Shown: piece after piece, positions 1 to 11,545 of the stretch
How positions within the stretch are numbered: position 1 is the stretch's first letter
How the letters are laid out: the number at the start of each line of letters is the position of its first letter
Assembly (NCBI GenBank): GCA_936450465.1
Contig: OW388296.1
Location: 41,830,448 to 41,894,447, forward strand
Reading direction: 5' to 3'
Source of the DNA: Gibbula magus
Lineage: Eukaryota > Mollusca > Gastropoda > Trochida > Trochidae
Length of the DNA stretch: 64,000 nucleotides
The notes under the pieces: generated by a model
Database searches by the model: none
Seen by the model: the letters and a program-made list of their open reading frames with translations, nothing else
Told to the model about the DNA's origin: nothing
Translations under genes and position numbers: made by a program

Positions 1-342
1 CATGATTTGAATACCGTATATAATAGTGTCTAATTTGAGCAGATTTATGAAAAAATTACTTCTTAAGTAAAATATTCACATTTCACATTTTTCTTTATAA
101 AATTATGATATAGGTACAATTGAGCCAGTGGAAGACTTCTTACTATTGGCTATTTGTGTGTGCTATAATTCTTCCTGTCCTTGGTACATGTATATTCGAT
201 AAATAACATTGTAAAACCTGTCACGATATAAGGAGACTGATAAATTCGTTAACCTCCCAAAACGCCTAGCTAGACTACATGCCAAAAAAATACACAGACT
301 TAAACAAACAACACAGTTCAGGATCCACTGCACATGGTCATT
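1..342. other. AT-rich spacer, no feature seen
   Basis: No convincing exon, RNA gene or repeat was recognised before the first SINE. Confidence 0.5.
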
Positions 343-524
343 ACCTCAGGAAAAAGGGGGCGGGATAGTGCAGTGGTTAGCGCGTTCGGCTTCGGATCGA
401 GAGGTCCGGGGTTAGAATCCCGCCAGGGGTACTGCAGTAGTAGTAGTAATACTAGCAGCCGCGATATAAGTGAAAGCGGCGTTAAACCCTCACCTCACCT
501 CACCTCACCTCACCTCAGGAAAAA
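343..524 (+). mobile_element. tRNA-derived SINE, internally deleted, with target-site duplication
   Basis: The head (from about 356) reads GCGGGATAGTGCAGTGG, an A-box-like stretch, followed by a B-box-like GGTTAGAATCC and CGCC, so it derives from a tRNA promoter. The tail is GCGGCGTTAAACC followed by CTCACC repeats. Compared with the roughly 320-bp copies at 4.1 and 10.1 kb, the middle (about 160 bp) is missing. A 13-bp direct repeat, ACCTCAGGAAAAA, flanks it at 343-355 and 512-524, which is the expected target-site duplication of LINE-mobilised insertion. The B box carries a change (TTAGAATCC rather than TTCGAATCC), so pol III activity is doubtful. Confidence 0.88.
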
Positions 525-1913
525 ATGGACTAGTCCGATTAATGTGCCAAAACGTCTACAATTTATAGACTACTAGCAAATAATAGACATAAATATCACA
601 GGAGGCTGTATGCTGTTAAAACTGTTTACTTACATATATAAAGTGTTCATATTTTTCACAAGCGCTGACATATGAAAATTTCACAAAGCACTAGCACATA
701 TAAACATCATTTCATAACTGACTCAAACTATAATGGAATTCATCTCCAACCACAGTTTACAATTTGTGGCATGATGGGCTGTTCCATTATAAAATAGGTA
801 AATTCTGGATTGACTTTTTGTATGAGTTTTGGAATGTTGAGGTTTTGGCATGTAGGAATTTTGGGAGGTACCCATAAATTTTATATGAATATTACAATGG
901 TCACGTCAGCAAATTAAGTGTATATCACGTTTATATGAACGCACAATTGTGGCTTTAACATTCATCATGTTACATATCATTGATATAAACTGAGCAAAAA
1001 AATATTCTTGTTATTCATGAAATTCGAAATAGTTGTTGGCACCTTGTAAAATGGCTCAGTCAGACAAAAAACATTTCTTGCGCAGAAGAAACAAACGTTA
1101 TGCATAAAGATAAACACTGTCCACGTTAACAATTTTATTAAAAATTAATTTGTCCAAAACTGTATTTCAGAAACATGCATATCTACATGTATGTAATTTA
1201 ATGTTATTGGTGTGAACGGTGCTTTAAAAACAGGTGTTTCCCTCAGAACAAAATATTACAAATAATTATTATATATTTACCATTATTTCATTTCCTCTAT
1301 CGTCACAAATAAATGTGCAAATGAAAATACAACGATACGAAATAGACACACAAATTACAATAAACTAGCAATAAACATATATTAAAAGTATTAAATAGCA
1401 CATGTCATATCACCGACGTCACATTTCAACATGTATATTTTGTCTAGCCAAGACGACACTTGTGATAGGCTAATCTTTAAAGCGAATGCGCGCGCAGATG
1501 GAGCCAGGATGGCGCCCCCTAGTGACATGAGGTCACGTTGTCAGATAGATGGCATGGTAGATAGTGACCTAAACCTACGTGACAATATAAGTGTCTCTTC
1601 TTCGGACATGTATATATAAGGTGTTGGTCATTTTTTTATTTTGACATTAATGTTTCTACAAATTATGGACATGACAAATAAACGTCGTTGTCCGAAGTTT
1701 GGAAACTAATTTAGCTTAAATGTTTGAAACATTCATTGCAATCGTGACACATAAAGTTAAGCCAAATAAATTAATAAAGCACTTTTAGGAAATCACATAA
1801 AAATGTGGAAACGAAATGCATGGATATGCTCGAGTCAAAAGTTATAATAATGCTCAGGTTTTACTTTTTACAATTCTGAGGCCAGATATTATGTTCACGT
1901 TGATTAACAAATA
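525..1913. other. AT-rich spacer, no gene recognised
   Basis: Only short random-looking open frames occur. I see no domain, splice pattern or repeat that I can name in this 1.4-kb stretch. Confidence 0.45.
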
Positions 1914-2135
1914 GAGCCATTGGCTCTGTAGCTCATCGGGTTTTTAATAATACACCACTTGGTTGAAAAGTTTACCTTTCTAGAAGTAGTCAGAGGATGA
2001 TCGTCACTTTTTATGACTTTTAGTGTTTGAAAAGAAGAGGAAAACTGTTGATAGGTCGGAACCCCTTGGCCCATATTTGGGGCCATAGAGTCACCAAATC
2101 TACGATTTATTACCCCCATTGACAACAATCTCATT
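1914..2135 (+). repeat. dispersed repeat fragment, GAGCCAYTGGCTCTGTAGCTCAT family
   Basis: It begins GAGCCATTGGCTCTGTAGCT and includes 'ttggggccatagagtcaccaaatctac'-type sequence. The same beginning and the same order of GGTCAC-containing blocks occur at 32424-33080 on the same strand. This copy is shorter and more diverged. No coding capacity is visible, so it is probably a fragment of a non-autonomous transposon. Confidence 0.6.
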
Positions 2136-3562
2136 AAAATCAGATCGAACATAACACTCGGAACACCCATTCTTGACACTCGTACATCAATGAGACATGA
2201 CCTCTGTGGCGCAGTACTCTGATCAGAAACGCAGCGAGGTACGTGTGTCACGTGTGATCTTATTTAAATGAGATTGCTCAGGCCAAGAAGTCTGTAAATA
2301 GGATTTCAGCTGATTTTGATTCAATTGCAATGGTTTTAGGTCGTGGCCAATACGGACCTTATCTGTGAGCTACAAAGTCACATAAGTCACACGCAAAACT
2401 AGAAATTTACATTTAATTAGGTTATATGCTACGGGGCATACTATGAATTGTCTATTTGCGCAACACGCAAACACACATACTATTTGTTCACGTAGAATGA
2501 CAGGTGATGATAACCTGTGTAATCTACAAGTAGGTGCATGATAACTTATGAATGAGATTTGTAAGTAACTATATGTTTGTATTCACACGTACTAAGAATA
2601 CTGTAAGTAATTTCATAAAATATGAGATATACAAGAAGTTATTTTTATATTATTTTTTGCAATATTCCGAGTCCGTGTCAATATATATATTACAAAAATT
2701 TAAACGTTTTTATGATCTCTGTATATTCATGAACAAAAAAACAATTGCCCGTGATCAGAGATGGTGTTTTAGAAGATTATCACGATTTCTTCATTATTCT
2801 TGTTCACCATTATTAAAGATATGATGTAATTATTTAAACGGCATAAATAAGAAAGAAATGACAAGTCGAAGTATGAACATTGTAAAGAAGTATTGTGAAG
2901 AACTTCTGTAAACAAGAAGTTGTTAATTAGTGGTTGTCAACAATGGTTGCAAGTGGAAGAAGAAGTTTCATCTTCAGCAGAAAAAGAAATTGTTAAAATC
3001 TGAGAACATAAGTCATATGCTGAAAAATGAGGTTCATATATACTGACGTTAAAAGATCAAAAGAATCTTCTCACTTTTAATAAACTGTTTTTTTGCCATG
3101 AAGTTTTAAAAAGCGTCTTTTCGGACCCTACATTTCTTCAAAATTTCATTTATTGATTATTTGTTGTGTGGTTTAATAAACTCTGTATGATCGAAAAAAA
3201 ACATGACAAGTTCTTTTGCACACATTCTAAAAACTGTATTGGAGTTTGTGTTTATTTTACAATACGTCAGTATATATCCTGTTTTCTTACGTCTTTTATT
3301 TAATTTAATCTTTAATCTTTAATTTTAATCTAAAAGACTTGAGAATATATCTTCCAGTAAAAATGTATCGAAGGCGGATTACGAGTTAAATATCAATACA
3401 TTGGATACGTGTTAACATGTCAAATTGTTAGTAGACAAGGAGATACGTCATGGATGACAAATCAAAATTTTTAGAATATTGGTACATCATGGATGACAAA
3501 TCAAATTATTCAGAACAACGCTCGAGAGATGGTTCATGAAACTCCAGAAGGACGATGAATAC
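2136..3562. other. AT-rich spacer, no gene recognised
   Basis: A 90-codon open frame at 2552-2824 is rich in F/Y/I/K as expected for random AT-rich DNA, and it resembles no family I know. Nothing else is supportable. Confidence 0.45.
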
Positions 3563-3564
3563 AT

Positions 3565-3785
3565 CTGGGCTCCGTTCCATAAAAGCGAGCGCTTATAATC
3601 GCTCATTGATTGCTCAATGTAGCGCTCAAGTAGCGCTCATTCCCTCCTGAACGACATGGTGCAAAACCTCAAAGTTCGCTCGCTTTGCTTCGTAGCGCTA
3701 CATTGAGCAATCGCGTCCAAGAGAGGTTTCAAAGTAATCGCTAATTGAGCGATTACTTTGAAACCTCTCTTGAACACGGCCCAGA
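3565..3785. mobile_element. foldback (palindromic) MITE-like element
   Basis: The block is made of nested inverted repeats. TGCTCAATGTAGCGCT (about 3610-3625) is matched by AGCGCTACATTGAGCA (about 3693-3709). A near-perfect hairpin with roughly 23-bp arms sits at about 3720-3775, with arms starting AGAGAGGTTTCAAAGTAATC. The ends read GGGCTCCGTTC and GAACACGGCCC, also inverted. There is no coding capacity. Such palindromic elements are typically mobilised in trans by DNA transposases, but which superfamily is unknown. Confidence 0.7.
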
Positions 3786-4015
3786 TGATATGTCAAAACA
3801 TTATAACATCGGGCGTAGGCTGAATTAGTGGTTCGCGTACAATGTTAACTAGACAATGAGATACCCTAGAGAGATGATAATTACATGGGCCACACGTCGG
3901 GACATAGTAGCAGTTGCTATCTAATCAATTGTATAATCTTAGACTCTATCTTATTCACAATTTCCCACATACTTGTATACTAGGAGGTAGATATGCACTG
4001 GTATCATAGAGTGAG

Positions 4016-4911
4016 TACACTCAACCGCAAAAGAAAACGTCACCATGCACTAAATATGCAATACAAGATAATTCAATCCACGAGTGATAAACACGATTGA
4101 AACAGATGCATCATGTCTCCAGAAGCCAACTCAACTAAATTTGAGGTGAGGTGAGGTGAGTTGGGGTTTAACGCCGCTTTCAAGAGTATTTCACTTATAT
4201 AGCGGCTGCTAGTATTATGGCAGGGAGAAAACCCGCAACGCCATGTGGCTATGCACTGCGGTGAAACCTGCGACCAGCGGCTGGAACTAGCGAACCATGG
4301 GTGCTACTGCGCTGAAATTCAGTGTAGCATTGCACCCAAACCTTACTGCGTGTAGAACAGTTCTCTACTGCAGACAAAGTTGCCGTGCCCCTGGCGGGAT
4401 TCGAACCACGGACCTCTTGATCCGAAGCCGAACGCGCTAACCACTGCGCTATCCCGCCCCCCTCAACTACATACAAATTTTCAAAACATTACCTGATCAT
4501 ATTTGTGAAATACAGACGTTTTCAGAATCGTACTTTTCGAATATCTTTAACTAGACGAGATAGGAGAGTCAAAAAGGGATTTTTGGCTTGTTTTATGACG
4601 TCATACGGTAAAGACGCAATAAGGCTATTTACCTCGACGTCAACTTTTATTAATCAATTTTCGACGTCTTATTAATTTTTAAGTTAAACGCCAAACATTC
4701 TGGCCATAAACCATTTTGTAAAAGCGATTTCAACACCCCAAGTGTTCTTCAACAGACATAAAGATAAAAGTGTTATACTCTGATATATGAAATTGGGGGT
4801 AACTCCTTAACAATCATGTCCCTATAAAAAATCATCGACTTTCTTCGGCAGCAATATTTCGATTTAGACACTGTTGAAAATGTGGTGACGTTTCTTTTGC
4901 GGTTGAGTGTA
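4016..4911 (-). mobile_element. TIR element (ACACTCAACCGCAAAAG family), copy 1
   Basis: Terminal inverted repeats of about 29 bp, starting TACACTCAACCGCAAAAGAA, lie at 4016-4045 and 4883-4911. The interior (about 4550-4650) matches the reverse complement of 43960-44080, so the copy at 43903-44408 is the same family in the opposite orientation. Here the element is enlarged by a nested SINE (4138-4461). No transposase frame is visible, so it is non-autonomous. Superfamily not assigned. Confidence 0.75.
4130..4469 (-). mobile_element. full-length tRNA-derived SINE, with target-site duplication
   Basis: Read on the minus strand, the head contains GCGCAGTGGTTAGCGCG (A box) and GGTTCGAATCCCGCC (B box), followed by a body of about 250 bp and a tail of CTCACC repeats. 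An 8-bp direct repeat CTCAACTA flanks it at 4130-4137 and 4462-4469. It is nested inside the TIR element. The 75-codon frame inside it is only SINE sequence. Confidence 0.9.
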
Positions 4912-4944
4912 TGCTGAGGTATAAAATAATTTACATTGCTTACG

Positions 4945-5240
4945 CCGGTGTCCAAACGTAAGTTGTTACGGCGAAAGTACCCGATCATTTTCACCGGTGT
5001 TCAAAATTAATTGTAGATATACAAGTTTGTTTAGTCAAAAGTTCAAGATAAATCAAATCTGTATCCAACCCAGCTTTTTTCACCTGTGTCCAAAAATAAT
5101 TTGGCTAAGGTAAAAGTACCAGATCACATATATAAGTGTCCGAAAGTAAGTCTGCTAAGGCAAAACTACCATATCACATTCATCTGTGTACAAAAATAAT
5201 TATGCTAAGGCGAAAATATCCCATCATATACACTGAAGTG
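4945..5240. repeat. degenerate minisatellite, about 51-bp period
   Basis: Units start GTGTCCAAA or a close variant near 4948, 4995, 5082, 5134 and 5185, and each carries GCTAAGGCGAAA-like and YATCACAT-like blocks. Spacing is about 47-52 bp where clear, with one skipped or decayed unit. Identity between units is low, so the array is old. Confidence 0.55.
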
Positions 5241-5244
5241 TTAA

Positions 5245-6149
5245 AAGTACAAAACCAAACCCCTCACTTCTAAATGTATATATTTTCAACAAATAAGTTA
5301 TGATCCACCCTCATTTTGACTGAATATTTTAACTTTGATAGTTAATCAACGTACTGAACCCATTCATAACTAAATATTGATTATCACAGTGACCTTTGAC
5401 TTTTTCTCAGGTGTATCTCCTTTAAAGTATAAAGTTCAAACTGAACATCGTTTAACAATTACACTTTCAAAATCATCTTAGATGAACCTTTTCTTCTTAT
5501 AGACATCTACGTACAACTTCAGGTCTTAAATTCCGGGGTTGTAAACCCCACCAGGAATAATTATAAACTGCATGTATTAATTGTTTGGTGTATTTGATTA
5601 TTTATTGCTATCTTATAAATCATGACAAGGCCACGCATCTTCAGCACGTCTATGTCCAGATCCCAGGTTTCACAGCAACTCACAGCCTCGATGTTATTTA
5701 GGCTTTCCTCCAGCAATAAAACGTGTCCTCATGATATAAATTAAATACTCTTACATCACAAACACGTCACCCACACGCCATCATTATTTTGGTGGAAGGG
5801 TATCATTTATCTAATCAGAACTGTGGAGGTAGTGACTATGCCACTATCAAGGTTCTGAGTTGAAGAGGTCACCTCTCTTGAATGTATCATATCTATGTAG
5901 TAGGTACATTCGTCACATGTATAATCCTTGTCCGTGCTATCTGGCGCACGCCGGGACGTCTGTCGACAATGTGGCGACAGATAACACTTGCTTTGTACGC
6001 CTTATGATAACAGCATGTTGTCAATGATAACATGTATCCATTGTGCGATATGATGAAGTCGATGTTGTGGGATATTGAGCATGACTTGCTAAGAATCCTA
6101 TCTTTCATTGGTTCTTGCTTGTATATACACAAAGGCTCACATTAACACA
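5245..6149. other. spacer, no gene recognised
   Basis: A 79-codon minus-strand frame (5893-6132) shows no domain or compositional sign of being a gene. No repeats recognised. Confidence 0.4.
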
Positions 6150-6884
6150 ATGATTCGGTAAGGTCAAGTCTCATAGGGACATCATGATCCGCATAGACCA
6201 AGTCTCATAAAGGTCTAATAGAGGCACCATTATTCAGCGGGACGTAGTCTCCGAGATATACCAAATCTCACACGAAGTAATGATTTGGTTATACCAAGTA
6301 TCACATGTGAAAAGTAATTTGGTTACAACGGGTCTCACAGAGGTACCATGATTTGGTTAGACCATGTCTAACAGAGGTACCATGCTTTTATTAAACCGTG
6401 TCTTAAAGTGGTACCATGATTTGATTAAATCATGTCATACAGAGGTACTATGATTTGGTTAGACTATGTGATACAGAGGTACCATTATTTTGTTAAAACA
6501 TATCTGAAAGTGGTACCATGGTTTGGTTAAACCAGATCTTAAAGTGGTACCATGGTTTGGTTAAATCATGTCTGAAAGAGGTACCATGATTTGTCTATAC
6601 CATGTCTTACATACATGTCGATTTTATCATGATTTGGTGAGACCAATTCTTACAGAGGTACTATGATTTGATTAGACCAATTCTTACAGGGGTACCATGA
6701 TTTGGTAAGACCATATCAATCAGAGGTACCATGATTTGTTTACAGACCGTGTCTCAGATAGGCATCATATTTTCTGACTCACAACGGCACCATAATTTGG
6801 TCAGTTTCAACGATCAAACTTGATTTGGTTATGCCAAGATTTGCGCCTTTGAATTATCGTTAGACCATACGTGTCCCACAAAAC
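6150..6884 (+). repeat. diverged edge of satellite, about 34-bp period
   Basis: Units have the form (A)CCATGATTTGGTTAGACCAT followed by a TCTNACAGAGGT-type half. Successive units around 6343, 6377 and 6411 are 34 bp apart. They share the GATTYRGTTAGACCA core with the downstream 33-bp array but are far more variable. This is the usual picture of a satellite edge that has escaped homogenisation. Confidence 0.8.
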
Positions 6885-8110
6885 ACCTTGATTCAGTTAG
6901 ACCACGTCTCACAAAACACCTTGATTCAGTTAGACCAAATCTCACAAAACACCTTGATTCAGTTAGACCAAGTCTCACAAAACACCTTGATTCAGTTAGA
7001 CCAAATCTCACAAAACACCTGGATTCAGTTAGACCAAATCTCACAAAACACCTGGATTCAGTTAGACCAAATCTCACAAAACACCTGGATTCAGTTAGAC
7101 CAAGTCTCACAAAACACCTTGATTCAGTTAGACCAAGTCTCACAAAACACCTTGATTCAGTTAGACCAAGTCTCACAAAACACCTTGATTCAGTTAGACC
7201 AAGTCTCACAAAACACCTTGATTCAGTTAGACCAAATCTCACAAAACACCTGGATTCAGTTAGACCAAGTGTCACAAAACACCTTGATTCAGTTAGACCA
7301 AGTGTCACAAAACACCTTGATTCAGTTTGACCAAGTCTCACAAAACACCTTGATTCAGTTTGACCAAGTCTCACAAAACACCTTGATTCAGTTTGACCAA
7401 GTCTCACAAAACACCTTGATTCAGTTTGACCAAGTCTCACAAAACACCTTGATTCAGTTAGACCAAGTCTCACAAAACACCTTGATTCAGTTAGACCAAA
7501 TCTCACAAAACACCTGGATTCAGTTAGACCAAGTGTCACAAAACACCTTGATTCAGTTAGACCAAGTGTCACAAAACACCTTGATTCAGTTTGACCAAGT
7601 CTCACAAAACACCTTGATTCAGTTTGACCAAGTCTCACAAAACACCTTGATTCAGTTTGACCAAGTCTCACAAAACACCTTGATTCAGTTTGACCAAGTG
7701 TCACAAAACACCTTGATTCAGTTAGACCAAGTGTCACAAAACACCTTGATTCAGTTAGACCAAGTGTCACAAAACACCTTGATTCAGTTTGACCAAGTCT
7801 CACAAACTACCATGATTCAGTTAGACCAAGTCTCACAAAACACCTTGATTCAGTAAGACCAAGTGTCACAAAACACCTTGATTCAGTTAGACCAAGTCTC
7901 ACAAAACACCTTGATTCAATAAGACCAAGTCTCACAAAACACCTTGATCAGTTAGACCAAATCTCACAAAACACCTTGATTCAATAAGACCAAGTCTCAC
8001 AAAACACCTTGATCAGTTAGACCAAATCTCACAAAACACCTTGATTCAGTTAGACCAAGTCTCACAAAACACCTTGATTCAGTGAGACAAAATGTTACAA
8101 AACACCGTGA
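6885..8110 (+). repeat. 33-bp tandem satellite with higher-order structure
   Basis: About 37 units of 33 bp, each containing CACCTTGATTCAGTTAGACC plus an AAGTCTCACAAAA half. Variants are CTTGATT/CTGGATT, CAGTTAGACC/CAGTTTGACC and AAGTCTC/AAGTGTC/AAATCTC. Eight-unit blocks starting near 7231 and 7495 repeat the same variant order, a 264-bp period. Near 7911-8040 a 65-bp dimer (one 33-bp and one 32-bp unit) is duplicated. Because 33 is divisible by three, both strands are open for more than 320 codons up to about 7856. I see no start context, promoter or non-repetitive domain, so I treat it as non-coding. Confidence 0.95.
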
Positions 8111-9107
8111 TTAAGTCATCTATAATAAGTATTGTGCCTCTACAAACTATTTTTTTTGATTCAGTTGGACTTAATCTCAAGGATTCGGACCATGATTAAT
8201 ATAATAATGTATAAGAATTAATATGACCTGACTGAAAACAGTTTATTTACAGACTGTGAAAATCTGCAAACAGTCCAGCTTGTTAGGGGTTACCAGACAC
8301 ACATTTAGTCAAGATTCGATGTGAACTCTTGCACCTGCAACATCTGTTATTGAGTTTCCCAGGTAAATGACTCACCTGGATTGATTGGTTATCGATCCGA
8401 TGTCGATAAGGGCCCAATAAACCACCTGCAATATAACTTTATTTGACATTCAAAAATATTTGAACAGCTTTACAAGCACAGTATCACATGGTAACCAATA
8501 TCGTTACAACGTTGTGCAAAAACAAGCTAGAAACGGCTCATATGGTTCACTATTTCAAACGGATATAGCGAGCAAAGTATGTCATGGGTCTTTAAAAAAA
8601 TCAAAATAATCTTTCGATTTTGGTTTAGAGTCCGACCTCAAAAACTGAATACAAACAGACATAGGTGTGTAATTTCATTTGTACTTCAGTTAACTTAAAA
8701 TATGTTTTAATTTTAACAATTGTGTTTATCTCCATTAAAAGCTGCAATCCAACTTGGAACCAATTCAAGGACAAGAGAACGCGTCTTGTAAAAACACGAA
8801 TCCAGAAGATGAGTTAGATATCACAGATACAACTGACAAGGCTAATGTATTATTTATCGAGAAACAAAACTATCAGACGATCATGATGAAGGGAAACTTT
8901 GCTTAAGACAATTTATTGGATAGGAATCTCCAGGGACTGTAAATAGATTTCAAACAGGCAAGAATGACTACTGTTCCCGGTCTATATTGATCGATGGCTG
9001 TTCGAGCCCCCTGTATTAACCATTCGATAATTCAGACCTTATAAATCGCCAATCATTAAGGATATTATACCAGATTCCTTGTAATGCAAAATTCATTAAT
9101 ATTCTTG
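8111..9107. other. spacer, no gene recognised
   Basis: No domain, repeat or RNA gene recognised. Confidence 0.4.
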
Positions 9108-9108
9108 G

Positions 9109-9216
9109 CCCATATTTTCGACGCTCTCTTAGCGCTAAGAGACTCATAAGTCGATGTGATGCATGGCACTTACGACTTTCTTAGTGCTAAGAGAGCTTCG
9201 AAAATATATGGATCCT
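9109..9216. mobile_element. short palindromic MITE, CTCTCTTAGCGCTAAGA family
   Basis: The left arm GGCCCATATTTTCGACGCTC with TCTTAGCGCTAAGA is mirrored by TCTTAGTGCTAAGAGAGC with TTCGAAAATATATGG on the right, leaving a loop of about 35 bp. It has the size and form of a foldback MITE. The inner core TTAGCGCTAA is itself palindromic. Confidence 0.75.
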
Positions 9217-9693
9217 GACTATTATTCTCCAACTAGACTAAAATTAAGTCTGTGGACTTTTTTTTAAATTACTCTACCTTAATCCTTATGATTATATATA
9301 GATGTTTAATGCTTCCAGTTCCGTAATTGCATTCAGTTTATCTAGACGTGCTGAATAAGGATCTAGACTGTTTTAAAGACTCTTATATTTTACGAAGTCA
9401 TGACGCAAGACTATTCTCTACGTAACAGCAGAAATACCACCAATAGTGTAATGGTACTAATAACAGTTTGTATGGTGTACGATACAACGTACGTATTATG
9501 ACGCTACACGTAATGTAATATTATTTTTACCTTATGATGTACAGTAGTGCAATATATTTCCCGGAATATGTAGATCATCTAAATTGCACAATAACACAGC
9601 CGGAAAATGTCTTAACTTCGGTTGACGTCCATCTGTAGATATGGAACGTTCAATGTTTTTGGCTATTATACAATTATAGGCTGGCAATGTTGT

Positions 9694-9770
9694 CAATACC
9701 TGTTTGTATGGACCCGAGAAAACAATATTGACCAAGGACGAAGTCTCGGGTCCATAAAAAACAGGTATTG
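9694..9770. repeat. inverted repeat, about 25-bp arms
   Basis: CAATACCTGTTTGTATGGAC with CCGAGA at 9694-9719 pairs with TCTCGGGTCCAT and AAACAGGTATTG at about 9744-9770, leaving a loop of about 25 bp. Probably a solo foldback end. An encoded small RNA hairpin cannot be excluded but has no other support. Confidence 0.6.
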
Positions 9771-10111
9771 ATTGAATTCACCAGTCCATAATTGTTTAAT
9801 TATGTATTTTACACAGAAACGAAAAGAAAACAATGAAAGTCAAAATGTAATTGAGTTTCAAGAGATGGGACTACGGTCAAATGACTTTATGGTTTACAAT
9901 AGCAAGAGAGAATGATAATCAGTCTGAAAAATGATTGTTCTTAAACAATATCTTTTTCTTAAATATTGCTGTCATTTGAATTTCAGACAACATCCAACCC
10001 TAAATTTGCTCTTCAAGATAGACCATGCTTCCAGGTACGTGAAATTAAGGTTAAAATAGTATGAATGTTATACCGTCTTGGTGTAAGACGAGGTGGCAAC
10101 AGTAATGCTTT

Positions 10112-10419
10112 ATCTCGATCTAGGGGGTGGGTAGCGCACGCTCGGTTTCAGATCAAGAGGTCCGTGGTTCGAATCCCGCCAGGGGCACGGCAACTGTGTC
10201 TGCAGTAGAGAACTGTTCTACATGCAGTAAGGTTTGGGTGAAATGCTACACTGAATTTCAGTGCAGTACCACCCATGGTTCGCTAGTTCCAGCCGATGCT
10301 CACAGGTTTCACCGCAATGCATAGCCACATGGTGTTGTGAGATTTCTCCCTGCCATAATATTAGCAGCCTTTAGCCTAGCGGCGTTAAACCCCAACTCAC
10401 CTCTCCTCATCTCGATCTA
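10112..10419 (+). mobile_element. tRNA-derived SINE with target-site duplication
   Basis: The head has a damaged A-box region (GGGTAGCGCACGCTCGG) but an intact B box, GGTTCGAATCC, then CGCCAGGGGCACGGCAAC. The body matches the minus-strand copy at 4.1 kb throughout and ends GCGGCGTTAAACCCCAACTC. An 11-bp duplication ATCTCGATCTA lies at 10112-10122 and 10409-10419. The A-box loss suggests a dead copy. Confidence 0.9.
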
Positions 10420-10619
10420 CACCAAACCCTCTTCTATGAGAAAATGAAAGTCGAGTCTGACACTTAGACTTTGAAAAAATTATTGAAACAAATATTGAAA
10501 AGGAGCCTCTGTTATAAGTTCCGAAAATCCCATTCCTCGCAGTCTCATTTTCAATATTTAATAAATCGGTTGTATTTTCCGAATAAATATTTTTTTTCAT
10601 AGTCTGAGTGTAAGACTAC

Positions 10620-10905
10620 TAGAAGTGGTGTATTAATGGCTACACTGACAGAAGCACCAGAAAGCAATCACTCACTCACTGGGACAATATTTGATCTCTG
10701 AACTCCAATTTCCTACCATCTAACACACTTGGTGTCAAACTCTGAGATTGCCTAACGTCTCATGGGAACATTTTACTGCTATTTTCTATCCAAAAGCTTT
10801 TAAATGAACATCTTTTTACTGAATGACAAGAATCGATGAAAGCTAAGAGCATGTCTTTATACTCGGCTGAGCGATGGAGACATTTGGAAGTATCTTCATG
10901 TTGCA
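10620..10905 (-). repeat. dispersed module B, minus orientation
   Basis: Contains AGAAAGCAATCACTCACTCA and TTGGTGTCAAACTCTGAGA. The same ordered blocks recur at 15.2-15.9, 16.2-16.6 and 21.3-21.8 kb (minus) and at 24.5, 49.9 and 59.8 kb (plus). No coding capacity. Confidence 0.7.
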
Positions 10906-10969
10906 TTAATCTACATATACTACAGGGCAAAAGAAAGTATATATCTCCATATTTCAAAAGATAGAAGAT

Positions 10970-11545
10970 GAATTATGGCGCGACACTAAATCACTTACAT
11001 ACATCTGTTGTAGTTTGAATGACTTTATTAATTGGTGACTGTTAAATGTTTTGTTAAACATTTCTTTATTTAATGCTATAATAGACAGGGGTAAGAAATG
11101 AAATTTACACCAACCAATGCCATGTTTAAAATATTGTAAATATGTGTAAAATGAGGCATTGAATTTGTCATCTATGTTTATGAACAGTATTTTATCCAAA
11201 TCAATTTGGGAAGAATTTTTAAATTTAGAATTTCATTTTTTAAAAGAAGTTTAAAAACCACGGAGATGCATTTATTATGGTACGACAAAATACTACATGT
11301 ATCTGCAGTAGTTTGAATAACTTTGTTGGTAACTGGTTAATTTTTAGTTAAAATAAAAGTTAGAAAGCAGACAGAAATGAAATTTACACCATCATTTCAC
11401 CTGCCATGTCGTCAATGTGTGCAAAATGAGGCACATTCATTGATTTCCACATAGAATTTGTCATATATGTCGATGAACATTATTTCATCCAAATTAATTT
11501 TGGAAGAATTTTTAAATTCAAAAATTCATTTTTTAAAAGAGTTTT
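10970..11545 (-). repeat. dispersed module C, two tandem copies
   Basis: Two units of about 300 bp start at about 10975 and 11277. Both run from ATGGYRCGACA through YTGCAGTAGTTTGAATRACTT to a stretch ending TTTTAAATTYARAATTTCATTTTT. The same unit occurs at 17.8-18.06 and, again in tandem, at 24.9-25.44 kb. Confidence 0.65.

Noticed and set aside
4130..4469. tRNA gene
   Set aside because: A and B boxes are present, but the tRNA-like head is fused to a conserved 250-bp body and tail shared by several copies with target duplications, so it is a SINE.
6829..7856. Overlapping open frames of 324 (minus) and 322 (plus) codons of 11-residue repeats
   Set aside because: A 33-bp tandem array is open by arithmetic on both strands. 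No signal peptide, start context, unique domain or splice context is present, and the frame dies where unit length changes.
6885..8110. CRISPR-like regular repeats
   Set aside because: Units are directly head-to-tail with no unique spacers, and the DNA is clearly eukaryotic.
9694..9770. microRNA precursor
   Set aside because: A 25-bp-arm hairpin fits in size, but foldback repeats are abundant here and there is no evidence of conservation or expression.
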